From Anoplopoma fimbria (taxonomy: Eukaryota > Chordata > Actinopteri > Perciformes > Anoplopomatidae): 64,000 nucleotides of DNA. The notes beneath the pieces are model-generated. The model saw only the letters and a list, made by a program, of their open reading frames with translations, was not told where the DNA came from and did not search any database. Of the stretch, positions 1-12,267 are shown in pieces; the first letter of the stretch is position 1; each line of letters opens with the position of its first letter. Both the position numbers and the translations under genes were made by a program. The stretch covers positions 1,441,920 to 1,505,919 of the forward strand of contig NC_072455.1 in NCBI RefSeq assembly GCF_027596085.1, read 5' to 3'.

Positions 1-890
1 TTAGCATTCTGTATTTTATCAGAAAACATATAATATAATTTTGTCCCACAAATTCAACAGAAATGAGCACATATGTCTTGCTCATGACCAAAGCCAGCAG
101 AAAGGGGTTCGTACACAATGCCCCACAGAATGTTTTCACAGTAGGCCAGTGTGGACGCTGAAGGTTTTATGTTTCTCTTCAAGAAGGCATATTATGATTT
201 TCAAAGCCTCTTATGCAAGTCAATGAATTATTAGATGAGTGGCCTGTCTTGTTGTTAAATAGCTAGAACAGACTGACGAGCCCTACTTTCCCTGCTGTTT
301 GCCATGTTTTCCAGATACCTGGTGGCAGGGGATGGTTAGGGCCAAGAGGAAACACCTGGGCCCAAAGCCCTGGCTGCCTGCTTCTCCCTCTGCCTGCCGT
401 GCTGCTGCAGCTCTCAGCCTTTTCCCTACAGGTACCGGCTCCGTTTGGGCTAAGTATGTTGGTCAAAGTCATCGTTGTGCCTTCTTTTGCTTCTTACAAC
501 ACACAAACAGACGTTGCTCACTTATACTTACACCACTGATCATCCTGACATCCTCAGCCCACATCCTAAAAGTCTTTCTTTGGCATCTTAATTTGGTCCA
601 CTTTGGTTGATAACATTTCTGTTGTTCCATTTTTGTTATGGCCAACTGAGTCAGGTCGTAACAGCAGCTAAACCAGATGTACATGTAGAGTAAACTTACA
701 CTGTCTTCCCTGAAGAACCCTGCATAATACTACACATTCATTATTCTTGGTCAGTGGGGATAAAGGGAATTTGTTTCAGCTTTCTGATTTTCAAAGAAGT
801 TACTCATATGACTCGATGACCTCATATTGGACTTTGGACTTTAAATCTCAGTCAAACCAGGTGTTAAGCCTTTGGTATTGCTTCCTTTAC

Positions 891-3116
891 CTTTGTGTTT
901 TTTGCAGTGTAGTACTCCACAAACAAACACAAAAAGCAGCAGGGCCACCAGCAAAACAGGGACAACGATCCACAGCACGGTGGGGAACTTAGGTGGAGGA
1001 GGAGAAGGAGTCTCTTCTTCATGACGTTCTGAAAAGACGAAGAAAAGAACACACTTTAACTTTATCGAGCAATTTTTTCATCATGATTTGAGAACAGTGC
1101 TTTATATTTGCACTCTTGTTATCTAAGACTTTTTATGATGCACTCGTCCTGCTTTGTATTGCAAATGCTGCGCAACATTTTTTATCTTTACTTATCTCCT
1201 GAAGCATTTCACAATATATATTTTTCCTATTTCACTATAAATCCTGAAACAGCAAACACAAAACACTCAATGCAACATGTTCTTCCTACCACACACTGAA
1301 CCATGCAAATAACAATTCATGTAGCCTATACTTAGTTTTGAACTACTCTTTGTCTCACCTCTAACAGACAGCAGGCTCTCTGCTGATTCTCCAGATCCAG
1401 AGTTGTGACACTTGTAGAGTCCTTCATCTGATGTGGAAACGTTGTAGATGATCAAGTTTCCTTTATAGCTGGTCCTGATGCGGACGCCATCTTTATAGAA
1501 ATCAGCTATGAGGTCACCAGGACTTTATTCTTTTTGCAGTACATTGTCACATCGACTCCCTCCTTCACCGGCAGAACAGGACTCTCCAGGATCACAGAAC
1601 CAGCTGAACATTGTTTTAAAAATATTTTAGGTTAAACACAGAAACACTTATAGGAATTAGCAGAAAGGATCAAAAGTCACCAGTGTCCCCAAGCAAACCC
1701 AGGCTGGGGACATTGAGTGAGAAGTGAAAGCGAGTGACCTTTTAACCCGTTTGATTTTTCTACTTGAATGAAATTCTAAATGTGTGTGTTCCTATCATTC
1801 CTCTTACTTATAGTAGTGTGCTTCTTGCCATGTCAGGAACTATTTCACTGCAGTTTCTTGACTTTCACCAAAGCGTTCTATTATCTAAAACAATTCATCC
1901 AACGTTTGTAGACTAAAATAAAGTGTAATATAAAACACACCAGTGACAGAGATGTTGAGAGCACTGCTTCTCAGTCCGTCTCCATCTTCACACCAGTACG
2001 CTCCACTGTCTGATGAGAAGGCAGGGTTAATGGTGCCAGATCCTGCTGATGGCGCCCAGTTAGAAATGCTTCTCGGAGTGATTTCCCGGAGTGTCCTCAT
2101 CACCCTCCATTCAGCCGAGCCATCAAACACACAGGTGAAAGAGATGGACTCGTATTCAAAAAACTGCAGTCTGTTGGGATGGATGCGAGGAAAAGCTGCA
2201 TCTGAGACACAGAAGCAAGAGATTCACTTGTTGAACTCTGAGACAGAAATGAACACATTAAAACTGCTTTGTGTCTTTATGGCAGTAGCATTAGCATTAT
2301 CATGGCAATACACTATTAATTGGATTGCGACAAACTTTGACATTATAAAATGACAAAAACATTACAAAGTTCTACATTTCAAACAAGTTTTGTCCCGCAA
2401 TACCTTTTGTGTCAAACATGCATAATCTATAGTGAGGGAGCAAAGTTGAGCGAATACACTTCAATCTAAAGTCTTGATATAGGTTGAGGCTTGTGTGTGA
2501 AAGTCACATTTTTTGAATGCAGGGAAAAACTACTGCAGCTTTTTTTCGGGTTAATCAAACAGAAACAACACAATTTGCTGAGCATGTGCATATGTCAGGT
2601 TGCTGCTCTGCAAACGGCAGTCTGTGGGTATCAATGTATGAGTATTTTGGCATTTTACATATGACAAAGTGCATTTTAATGAAGATTCATGAACAGTTGA
2701 TGTTTAACTGACTGCAGCTTACCATGTTTCTGAGCACAATAACTGAAGTGAACTTGTGCAGCCAGCATCCACACATGCATCACTGGACCCACAAAGAAAG
2801 AGAGCCGAGTATCAGACAGAGATAACTTCTCATTTCTGTCAGAAAACTATACATTTTACTGCCACTTAATTATATGATTAAATATGATAAGCCTCTGACA
2901 AGTGCACGTGGTCTATGTGACAGTCTCGGTTAGCAAAATACAAATTATTCTAATAATATAACTCTGATAGGACGCAATCACAAATGCATGTGAGTTGCAG
3001 AATTTCTACTTCTCATGAATCAAGCTTATGTATTTCTTAAGTTTGGAATCTCCTTCTGGAACAAGGAGACGGACTCAGTACTCACTCAGTGTGATGCAGA
3101 GAGCTGTGACCTCCAT
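891..3116 (-). pseudogene. Fc receptor-like gene A (partial, frameshifted)
   Basis: This is a type I leukocyte receptor of the FcR/FCRL group. Exons on the minus strand are 3086-3116 (start, signal part 1), 2723-2782 (signal part 2), 1941-2201 (Ig domain 1, Cys in FTC and YWC), 1359-1603 (Ig domain 2) and 891-1028 (stalk plus TM). All splice sites are GT-AG and all introns are phase 1. The Ig2 exon has 245 bases against 246 in gene B. One T is missing from the run near 1525, so the frame is lost after the KKNK segment and a TAG follows within a few codons. Tail exons would lie left of position 1. The change is either real decay or a homopolymer error in the assembly. Everything else in the five exons remains in frame and nearly identical to gene B. 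Confidence 0.85.
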
Positions 3117-3471
3117 GTTGTCTGGCTGCTGACTGCCTGAGCATCAGACTGAAGTGCAGGCGTTTAGTGTAGAGTGAGAACCTCCTCTTCCTGTGGTATT
3201 TTTGGTGTTGATGCAATGGAAGGTTTGAGTTGGTTCAACTGATGTTTGAAGAGAAATATAAATGTTCAGCCACAAAAAACACAGCCTGTCAGTGCAGAGT
3301 TGAAATCTGAATTTAAGGGAAGTAGTAAGAACTTTCAGCTTTATAATCGGCCTACACTGTGCAGAGTGGAGTATGTGCACATAGGCAGTTTTCACATCCA
3401 TCTACTGAAGGAGGAATTGGGATCTATAAAAACTGTAAGTACATTTAAAGGTAAGCTTGAAACCTTCCTAT

Positions 3472-3590
<119 letters not shown>

Positions 3591-3831
3591 GTGTGTAGTT
3601 GTGCATTCAAGGCTTGGTTTGAGGTTAGGGTAGTGAAGTTTAGGATAAGGTTCATGCTAAGGTAAATGTTAGGGTAAGGTTAGCATAAGGTTACGGTGTA
3701 GTAACGTGTGTGTAGGTATTGGGTGCATATGTACATTTATATGTTTTTATCTTGAATTATCTTTATTGTTACACCATTGTGGTATGCTTGAGTAAGTTTA
3801 AGAGCTTGAGCTTGGGTTTAAGATACATACT

Positions 3832-4140
3832 AGTGGTGTAACAATACACTTATTTTATCGAACCGTTCGGTACGGGCCTTACGGTTCGGTAGCATGACAT
3901 ACCCAACAATACGTTGGAATAAAATGAATGCGTTTGGAAAATAAATACGCCTTGAATCGTGTTAAATATAATGTTTTCTGTGGAGCCACTGCGCTCAAAC
4001 TGGCAACCCACACGACGTAAGAGGTAACGTGAAAAACATTCTCCTCCGGCGAAGCACGCTACGCTAAACTAGATCACCACAGATGTGTTCTGGTTTCTCG
4101 TTGCTAATAAAAGTAACGCATCCTGTTCTTTACACATAAG
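3832..4140. mobile_element. hAT-like DNA transposon remnant
   Basis: It begins with TAGTGGTGTAACAATAC, followed by a GAACCGTTCGGT / ACGGTTCGGT motif, as seen at the ends of many fish hAT-type elements. The assignment rests on recalled similarity. No transposase frame was seen, and the second terminus was not identified. Confidence 0.4.
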
Positions 4141-4282
4141 ACAAATGGATATTCACTGGATCTACTGTTGTCTTTTATGGGCAGGAGGGCCATTCAACAT
4201 CCTGATGCAAACAGGAGTTGTAAATTGTTGTAGTCATCCCTGTGTTTCTTTGAATTGATGCTAAACAATAGAGAAGTATGAG

Positions 4283-4639
4283 GGGCCCTATAAACTGAGA
4301 CTACATCGAAACGGGGTTTTAAAACTTAAACAATCTCCGTCTACACTGGCGTTTCAGCATCGTTTTTGAAATGATTTGCGTCCAGAGTAGCAGGGCTGAA
4401 AATGAATATCACATGACTGTTCACGTACACTGGGCATGCGGGTGCCGGTGTAAACAGGGAGTAGATTGGTTGCTTAGTTACAAAAAATACAACAGAGTAT
4501 GATAGTATTCTTTAATATTAAAAGGTAGTGCTTGATCTTCCTCCAAAATCTTCAGCTATAAAATCAAACAGACAAATTTCATGGAAAGTTTTATTTTTCA
4601 GACTTTGTTACAACGCTGCAGATCTCTCTCTAGCTCTCG

Positions 4640-4671
<32 letters not shown>

Positions 4672-4678
4672 AGCACAC

Positions 4679-4736
<58 letters not shown>

Positions 4737-5128
4737 AAATGTACTAAAAATTCAACTGAACAAAAGCTGCTAGTAAAGACAACAAGGTCAGCAACGCCTG
4801 TAATCCTTTGTCCATGTTGAATAAACCTGGTAGTCGAACGATAATCAAGGCTGTTGTTTATTTTCTTCAGGAGGAAGGTCATGTTATAAGGCCGTGACGA
4901 ATCAGGAAAAGACACGTTGTGACAGCTAAGACCCGATCAAGTAGCCAAAGCGGGTGTCTACGTCATCTTTTTAGAACTCATGCGTTTTCGCCATCCACAC
5001 CAAGAGTTAAACCCCAGAGTTTTCAAACTTCTCCGTTTTTCGTTGCCCTAAAAGTGTGGACGCTCGTTGTAACCGTAGCAAAAGATATGCGTTTTAAAAT
5101 GAAAACAGAATAGTGTGGACATGGCCTT
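4283..5128. mobile_element. Non-autonomous DNA element (MITE-like) containing an (AC)n run
   Basis: The left part (CTACATCGAAACGGGGTTTT, GTCTACACTGGCGTTT) mirrors the right part (GTGTGGACGCTCGTTG, AACAGAATAGTGTGGACATG) in inverted orientation, as in elements with long imperfect terminal inverted repeats. No coding frame was seen. Boundaries are approximate. Confidence 0.4.
4635..4735. repeat. (CT)n / (AC)n microsatellite
   Basis: A short CT run (4623-4651) passes into a CA run broken once near 4672. It lies inside the MITE-like element. Confidence 0.97.
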
Positions 5129-6300
5129 AGTCTGTGTCAGGTTGTCAGCGTTTAACACATTGAGTAGTGCTCTAGCTGTTATTTCCCAGTTTTCTGGTTG
5201 CTATCAGTTGTTTGACTCCCATGTCCTGCCGGCCTGTGGACTTTCAGCTTGTAAGCCATATTGTTTAATAAGTTACCAACATCATCCCTCTGCCTCCTCC
5301 ACTGTTCACATTTGGTTCCAGTTCCTGTTCCTCTGAGTTCCCGTCTTTGAGGTCACGTTAAGAGCCTCAGCTACACAATAAATAAACTGACCACATAGGA
5401 CACAACATCGAACACAAGCAAAGCACACATTCTTTGCAAAAAGCATTTTATGATGAAAATTAATACATATTTGAAGATGCTTTAGAGAAATAAAAAAACA
5501 TGAACCAAGACGAATTTTTTTTTTCAGTGAATATCAAACAAGTAACAAGTTCACAGCATGAACTCACTTAGTCAGGTAAGACTTTAAGCTGCACACTGTG
5601 TAAGATCTGGCCATCTGCTCCAAACAAATAGGGTTGACCTCTACTACTGGGTCCATACAATCTAAATTTACAGTCATCAGTTTAGAAAAAAAGCCAACTA
5701 CTAACTTAAATTGAACCAAACTGCTGAAACACAGAGAACCGCTCAAAATGACAATGCTATCTTATTATCTTTTTGTGTGACCGGCCGCTAGTTTACGTTG
5801 GCTGTCTTTGTGGCCCCGTGGGCCCTTTGGCGTCCTCTGTGGCTTAACACGGCATAGGGGATCATGTTGTTCTACAGTAGAATCAAATCATGATTAGTTC
5901 CCAATGCGAAAACAACAAAAAAAATCCACATGAGGCTTTTTAAATGTGATTTTATTTAGATTTTCAGAATGTATGCAATGATGAGCAATTTTAACAACAA
6001 CAAAGAAGAAACAGTGAAATTATTTAACAGAAATGCAAAGCAAGAGAAACAATGCATCTTATCCTCATACAACTTTCAGACATTTTCTGCACACAACCAA
6101 TTAAATGGAGCTGATATTGTAGTACTTGTTTTCATTGAGCTGCACCTGATGATAATAAACCCACGGTCACACTGTCACCATCATAACATTTTACTTCACA
6201 CTTCATTTAAAAATATCTTTTGTTTGATTGTTGTTGAGTTTTGGTGAATTTAAATTGTTCTGATTGCTTTCACCTGATCTTAACACGATTCAAACGTTCC
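5129..6300. other. No gene seen (3' flank of gene F)
   Basis: AT-rich sequence with scattered short ORFs that show no splice-consistent coding pattern. A GC-richer patch at about 5780-5860 was not recognised. Confidence 0.5.
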
Positions 6301-6309
6301 TCTCCTTGT

Positions 6310-7354
6310 TTATTCAATAAGCTGAGACTCTATTGACCCCAGCATTGTATTTACCTTCATCATCATGTTCTCAGAGATTCTCTCTATCTTGTCCAAATTC
6401 TTCTGATCATTTAATAGGTTTTGCTTTTCTCCTAATGTCAGTTCTCTCTCTGTTTCTATCTCCCCTAACTTTATCGCACCCTTCTCTTTCTTCGCTTCAT
6501 CAAGTTGTTTTTGGAGTGGATCTCTCATTTCCTTCAGTTCAGTCTTAATCTTCATCAGTGTGGCCTTCATGGGATCCGGTTCTTTATCCTGTATCTCAAC
6601 CACATGTGTCATGTCAACACCTTTCGGTTCTTTATCCTGCTTTTCTAAGTCAACTTCAAGCTGTTTAATTTTTTTCGTAATCTCCTGTTAATAAAATTGA
6701 AATGAACAACAGAGAAACACATTAAGAACGTGTTATTAAACAGCAAACAATATTTCACTAAATCAAAGTAACATTTCCTTCCTTGATAGCATTTTACACC
6801 AAAATAAGACATTTTATTGATTAAATGATGAATGTAAAGTCCCTGCTGTTCTGTCCACTACACACAACCTTAAACATAATACAATTCTATTTAACATAAT
6901 CAAAAGCAACCCTGGTTTGTTTTTTCGCAGTGAAATATGTTTTTACTGTAACCATGAATGAGCTGTGACTTACGTTTACATTTACACCAGACAACAAGCA
7001 TAACGGAAACTCCAAGAACCAGGCCAGCACAGCCACAGGTCACGGCCATGGGAATACATTTAGAGGTAAAACTGGATTGGCCCAATTTAGCTGGAATATT
7101 AGCTGCTGAGGAGATAGAGATCAATACTGCTTCAGTAAAGTGCAGAGGACCGCCTGATAACCAGTTACAAAACAACAAAGTAAGGAGTGAAAAAAATGAC
7201 AAATTTATGTGAATAAATAGTGCTGTTGGTGTGAAATGTGAAACTTCTTTACTTTGGTAGTTTAAAAAAAACCCAATAAGACAGACAGTTAAACTTGTTA
7301 CACATACCAAAGAGTGGTGAAAAAGTACTCACTGTTTATCAGACCATGAGTCAT
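6310..7354 (-). CDS. Gene F: Ig-less single-pass membrane protein with coiled-coil tail
   Basis: Exon 7333-7354 starts MTHGLIN. Exon 6974-7222 gives a hydrophobic signal-like stretch, a short ectodomain (about 35 residues) and a TM helix ending WCKCK. The last exon ends at 6310 and encodes a charged heptad-rich tail ending ESQLIE. The strongest acceptor for that exon (6684) is out of phase. A weaker TTAG acceptor gives 6310-6644, which restores phase 1 and makes the exon 335 bases, exactly the length of gene G's tail exon. That yields 201 aa. The C-terminal EKQNLL segment aligns with EKKQSLL of gene G, so F and G are paralogues. No Ig domain exon was found. The role is unknown; by position and tail type it may be a butyrophilin-like derivative. 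The sequence CAGGATAAAGAACCG occurs twice in the tail (QDKEP motif). Confidence 0.6.
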
Positions 7355-7606
7355 CCTGGGGGTTCTGAAAAATAATATTAAGTAAACCAGCAAACCAGTG
7401 TTATTTTTTAAAGAACAGACCTTCTGGAGATGAAAAGCAAGAAAAGCAAAATAACAATTATCACAATAATATGTTTGATTTTGAGTAAAACATTTTTACC
7501 TTGCCTCTCAGGATTTGCATATTTTAAATAATGGTAATAACCTTATTTCATAAATAGACAACGGTGAATGTTTTGTAGTTTAAAGAAAAACATTTTAACA
7601 GCTTAC

Positions 7607-7665
7607 CTGTTTGTGCGTCCAGCAGTCAGATCACTTCAGAGTGCAGTGAGCTTCAGAGACGAAGT
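7607..7665 (-). other. Probable 5' UTR exon of gene F
   Basis: A good donor (AACAG|GTAAGC on the minus strand) ends here, and no ATG-led frame continues into it. It lies about 240 bases upstream of the gene F start exon, whose acceptor at 7364 is intact. The 5' limit is uncertain. Confidence 0.4.
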
Positions 7666-8386
7666 CCACAAATAAAATGATCACATTGATCTGCTGTTAT
7701 CAGGTACAGGCTATTTACCTTATCTGCTGCAGTGCCTGTTGAGAACGCACCTGTTCACAAAGGGCTGAATGCTTTGGCCTGTGGAGTTGATGCTTGCAGA
7801 TTTCTGGAGAATCACTCATACAAACATCACACTCAACCCATCTCTTCCATTGATCTTCAGCGACACAGCTGCCATGACATAGACTACTTGAGTCAAACAC
7901 CAAGTCATAGCTACTCAGAAACACAGGTGAACTAGGCCTACAGAGTGGTTCACAGGAAGAAAACACTCCACGCCCAGACTAAAAGGGCCCAACACCTATA
8001 CATGTATTATGATGTTTATTCATGAAAAATATTCAATCATGTTAACTCCCTGTACCCATAATTTACAAAAGTACTTAAATAATAATCTACTTAAGGCGAA
8101 AATATTACACCAATACATTTACCTGAAGTTACTAGTTATGTTGCAGATCAGACTTTACCCACAAATTCAATATAATTAAAATATGATAAACATTAGTATT
8201 CAATAACTTCATTAACAACTATCCAGCATCATATCAGAATTGAAAGCTCCACCTTGAACAGATGTTAAGTACATTTTAGTACATTGGGCCAATAATACCT
8301 GTATTTCACTCTTCACTTGAAGTAAGCATTTTAATGTAGGAGTTTTACTATTAATAAAAAAAGTTTACTTAAGGGCATTTCTATAA

Positions 8387-8418
<32 letters not shown>

Positions 8419-9150
8419 ATCATAAAATAAGTTAAAATAAGTTGCTTCTCAACTAATAACATTATAAAAGTAATAGTATCACAATATTATAAAAACAATA
8501 TAGTATGTTTGGTGTCTCTATTATTTGGCAATAACAATAGTTTGTCAATAGGGGGCAGCATTAAGCAATACATGTCTCATTATGCAAAATGGTCACTAAT
8601 GCATGTTCAATAGTTGAGTTTGTGTGAATTTATTACATTGACAGAATAAACACATTCATACAACATACAATGTTTGAAATAGAAAATTGGAAAGATGTAT
8701 ACATTTCAAATGTCTGTTAAGGATTTTCTTTGTAAAGTATCACCTCAAACCAAGTATGTGTACCTATAAGTCCATAAAACAATATAATGGTAATACAATA
8801 AGGAACAATGCCAACTACAATCATTAAAGTACATAAAAGTGAACAGTGTGAAGTTAGTCCCATATATTATCTTGAGTACATTTTTTAATTGACTCTGCAC
8901 TGACAGCACCTCAAGAGATAAAGTGAGACAGGAGGGCACTGGAGAGAGAACAGGAAAACAAGAGTACGCTCACAACATGAAGTGACAGTTTGTCATGAGT
9001 TCATGTGTCAAAGTTACATCGGGCTGAACTTTAGCCGAACGCTCTGTTTGGGTGAATGTGCTGTGAAGACCGGGACCACAGAGGTTTGTGGTTTAGTTAA
9101 TGGGAACTGAAAATAAATGTCTCTAAACTCAGTATGCGTGCTTCAGGTCA
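7666..9150. other. No gene seen; (TA)n near 8392-8420
   Basis: AT-rich intergenic sequence. The 83-codon minus-strand frame at 7715-7966 has no splice context, homologue or domain that I recognise. A short TA microsatellite lies near 8400. Confidence 0.5.
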
Positions 9151-9154
9151 AACA

Positions 9155-9500
9155 GCATGATTTAGTCAGCAGAGTGTATTTAAAGCTGCAGCAGCTCCAT
9201 TCAGCAGCGTCTTCAGACGTGTGAACAGATCAGACAAAACAATGTGGTTTAACTGTCACACTGAATAAACCGCTCACTCTTAAAATGGACACTGATAATG
9301 TGACACACCCAAACCTCAGATGAAGAACGAGGAGGACGATGAACCACACGACTCTTTTCACCTGCTGTGAACAGCTTGACCACTTTAAATTGTTCCGTCC
9401 ACCATGTGAACCGGCAGTTAGAATGTCCCCATCCACCTGTATTCATGCACGGCACAAATAAAGACCCGAAATCTGATTAAAAAGTTTAAAATCACAGAAA
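9155..9500. repeat. Conserved non-coding block downstream of FcRL gene B
   Basis: It shares TATTTAAAGCTGCAGCAGCT, AGACGTGTGAACAGATCAGA and ACTTTAAATTGTT with blocks at 30930-31310 and 34379-34830, which lie downstream of genes C and D. No open frame is shared by the three, so this is a paralogous non-coding segment that travelled with the FcRL duplications. Confidence 0.7.
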
Positions 9501-10640
9501 GAAATGATATTCTTTGTTTTGATGGAAAAGTTGATGAATTAATAAAAGCAAAATGTGCCAAAGTGCAGTCTGTGTGGAGAGATGAGACTGTAAGGGTCTT
9601 CCATTAAACAGAAATATCATATTTCCATCATGTTTGCCACATGGTTTTTGTATTGTTTAAGCTTTGACTTGCTCATGTATTTAAAGGGGAAATATCATGA
9701 AAAACTTGCTGTTTCAGTACATTATTCATTTTCTTTTGCAGATGATGAATGACTACAGCCTTCATAAAAGTACAGAAACTGCTGTTGATCTTTACAACAA
9801 ATCTACCAATTAAGTATGGTGTGAAGTACAAAAACAGGGAGATCCCTTTGCACACAAGGTAAGGTAAAAAAAACTGAAATAAAGAACAATACAGCAGTTT
9901 TTCAAGGTTTTAACAATCACCTGTGGGCGTAGAAAGAAGACCATGTTCTTTGACTCGAATGAGCCGATACTGAAATCGAATGTTTACAATCGTCAGTTTT
10001 AGGGAACTGAAACATTTTCTGTTATTGAACTGAAGGAAAGGTCTGGATGTTATGTGCTGTAGTCCCTGTAGCTTGTAGTGCTGTACCAGGTGCTGTACCA
10101 GGTTTGACACAGACACACTTGCAATTGACTGTATGAAATGCACCAGGCTTTCAGCTCTCTTGGTAGTCACTTTTTACGTTAGTCAGTCATATCAACCACA
10201 CACTTTTCCTAATCCCAGCTCAGTGGTTTTGTTGCTTAAACCCTTACTTCCTGTGAAGACGGGAAGTTTATTTTGAAAAGACACACAGAGTGTCATTGTC
10301 TGTGACTTACAGAGCATTGACCAAACTGTTGTATTTGACGCATTTGGGTGAGAATGTGTCGGACAAAACCATGACTGGGAATTAGAGACATATTACAACA
10401 AAAGCTGAGTATAGTCTGATCTCGTTTGAAGTACATTACATGGCTTTATAAGACATGAAACTTTTAAAAAACAGTAAAAATGTAATGTCAAAATACTTTA
10501 AAAAAGAATGAATTGACGTATTGTATTAGTCATGGAGAGACAGGCATTGCTTTTAAGTGATGCAAAATACCATGTGTAAATGAAACATTTTTTACAACAA
10601 TATTAAAAGAGAACAGTACTGTGTCACTGTAACATCGCTG
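9501..10640. other. No gene seen (3' flank of gene B)
   Basis: AT-rich sequence with a small local repeat of CTGTACCAGGT at about 10081. A TTTATT (AATAAA on the minus strand) near 10267 could serve as the gene B polyadenylation signal. Confidence 0.4.
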
Positions 10641-11589
10641 CGTGTGAACTTCCTCTTTCCTTCAGTCAGGTGTGTCTGCTCTCCCTGGGAGGAAATACAA
10701 ATACTATGAAACAATCACGGAGAGCAAAAGCTGTTCATGCTAAAAAGTAATTTCTCTTCTAATCTTTATTTAAATCTGGTATTGCACAATGTGAAGTGCT
10801 AGTGACTCAGTGATTCACTGGCATAGGATCTGGATTAATACAGTAATTACTTAAATATTAAAAGAAAAAGGTGCAGGCTTACCAACAGCAATGTTTATTG
10901 CAGAATAGACAGTGCTCTCTTCTGGTAGACGTGGCTTGGTAGATGCTTTAGAAATTTTGGGTTCTGTTTTGGATTCAAACAAAATTGTCATTATCAGAAT
11001 TGTTCGTTTAAAAATTAAATTGAAATTGCACATTTCAGTAAATCCCTTCCTCTATGAAAGTCAGTTCATAAAAAATCAGCAGTTAGAACTGGTCAGATTT
11101 CATGTCTTTCATTACAACAACAACATTGTCCTCATATAAATGATGGAAACATTTACTGCGTTGTATATTTGTGTATTGGTCTTTTAAGGTTCCCTCTCCC
11201 CAACTGTCAAACTGCACGGCGTCTTGTATGCAGACGTCTAGATAAACCTACTGAGGCGCCCCTGCTTTCTGTCTGTGGTTTTCTCATGTGGTTTATAACC
11301 GAGAGGATGAAATGATCTCCTACATCTAAAGGCAGACAGACAATGGGTCTCAATCATTTCTCTTTTTAACATCATGTCACATCTATTCACTGTTGCCATG
11401 AGAAACCTGCAAGCTAGTTGATTTTAGCAAAGTATTGGACACAGTCGCATCCTGACCTGATTATGGAGCTAGATGAGAAGTTAGGAGGTGAAGGTTGTCT
11501 AGGAACCACAAATACCTGTCCCAATCCAGAGAGTAGATATTTTACAGGATTTAGTGACAAAAAAAGAATCTTCTGGTGGTGCTACAGGA

Positions 11590-11755
11590 GAGGGCAGAGG
11601 TCCAACAAATCCGTCCTCTGGGAACCATTTATGTCTGTACAAAATTTCATGGCTCGCAATCCTGCAGTTGTTGAGAAATTTCAGTCTGAACCGAAGTGAT
11701 GGAACAACTGAGAGACGGACATTGCCATCCCTTGAGTCATGCCGTAAGCAAAAGT
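11590..11755. mobile_element. Teleost interspersed repeat fragment
   Basis: The order TATGTCTGTACAAAATTTCATGG, GTTGTTGAGAAATTTCAGTC and ACATTGCCATCCCTTGAGTC matches a repeat consensus I recall as very common in fish genomes. It lies in a gene B intron. A shorter relative is at 32460-32515. The family name is not certain. Confidence 0.55.
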
Positions 11756-12267
11756 ACTGTGGATTCGACAGGTGAATATTCCAAACTTAGAACCATGTGT
11801 CATTTCTGCTTCACCTGGAATCTTACAGTATCTATAAGATCCACAAGAACAAGTTTGGTCTGACAGAAGATGGTCTTGTTTAAAGAGGAAGTAGAAGTGA
11901 AGTAGATTTAAGTAAGTACCTTTCTCCTTCCTTTTCACCATCGCATATGTCACATGATGAGGATCCACCAAATCACCACCGCCTGTGACTGAAAAAATTG
12001 AAAAACCCATAACCAAAACAATTATTTGTGGTAAATGATGCATTTATCATTTGTAGCTGTTTAACATGTGAAGCACTGAAACACCTCATTAGAATGAGAC
12101 GAATGTGTGGCACCACAGATTTGCTGTGGTTTTGTGCTGAAACAGTGTTTATAAAAAAAAATACAATCTAATCGTGTTGTGTTCAGGGACACAAATTCCC
12201 TCTTTTTCCTGTCCCTTAGCACACCTTTTTTGGGGGGATGGCATAAGGTTAAAAAACGTTAAAAAAA

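Noticed and set aside
299..610. 103-codon frame repeated at 14151-14462, and partners at 263-472, 469-684 and 747-992
   Set aside because: They occur twice only because the segment is duplicated. They lie downstream of the TM exon in tail introns or antisense to it, and no splice sites or family resemblance were seen.
7715..7966. 83-codon minus-strand Cys-rich frame upstream of gene F
   Set aside because: No splice connection to gene F and no recognisable zinc or Ig pattern.
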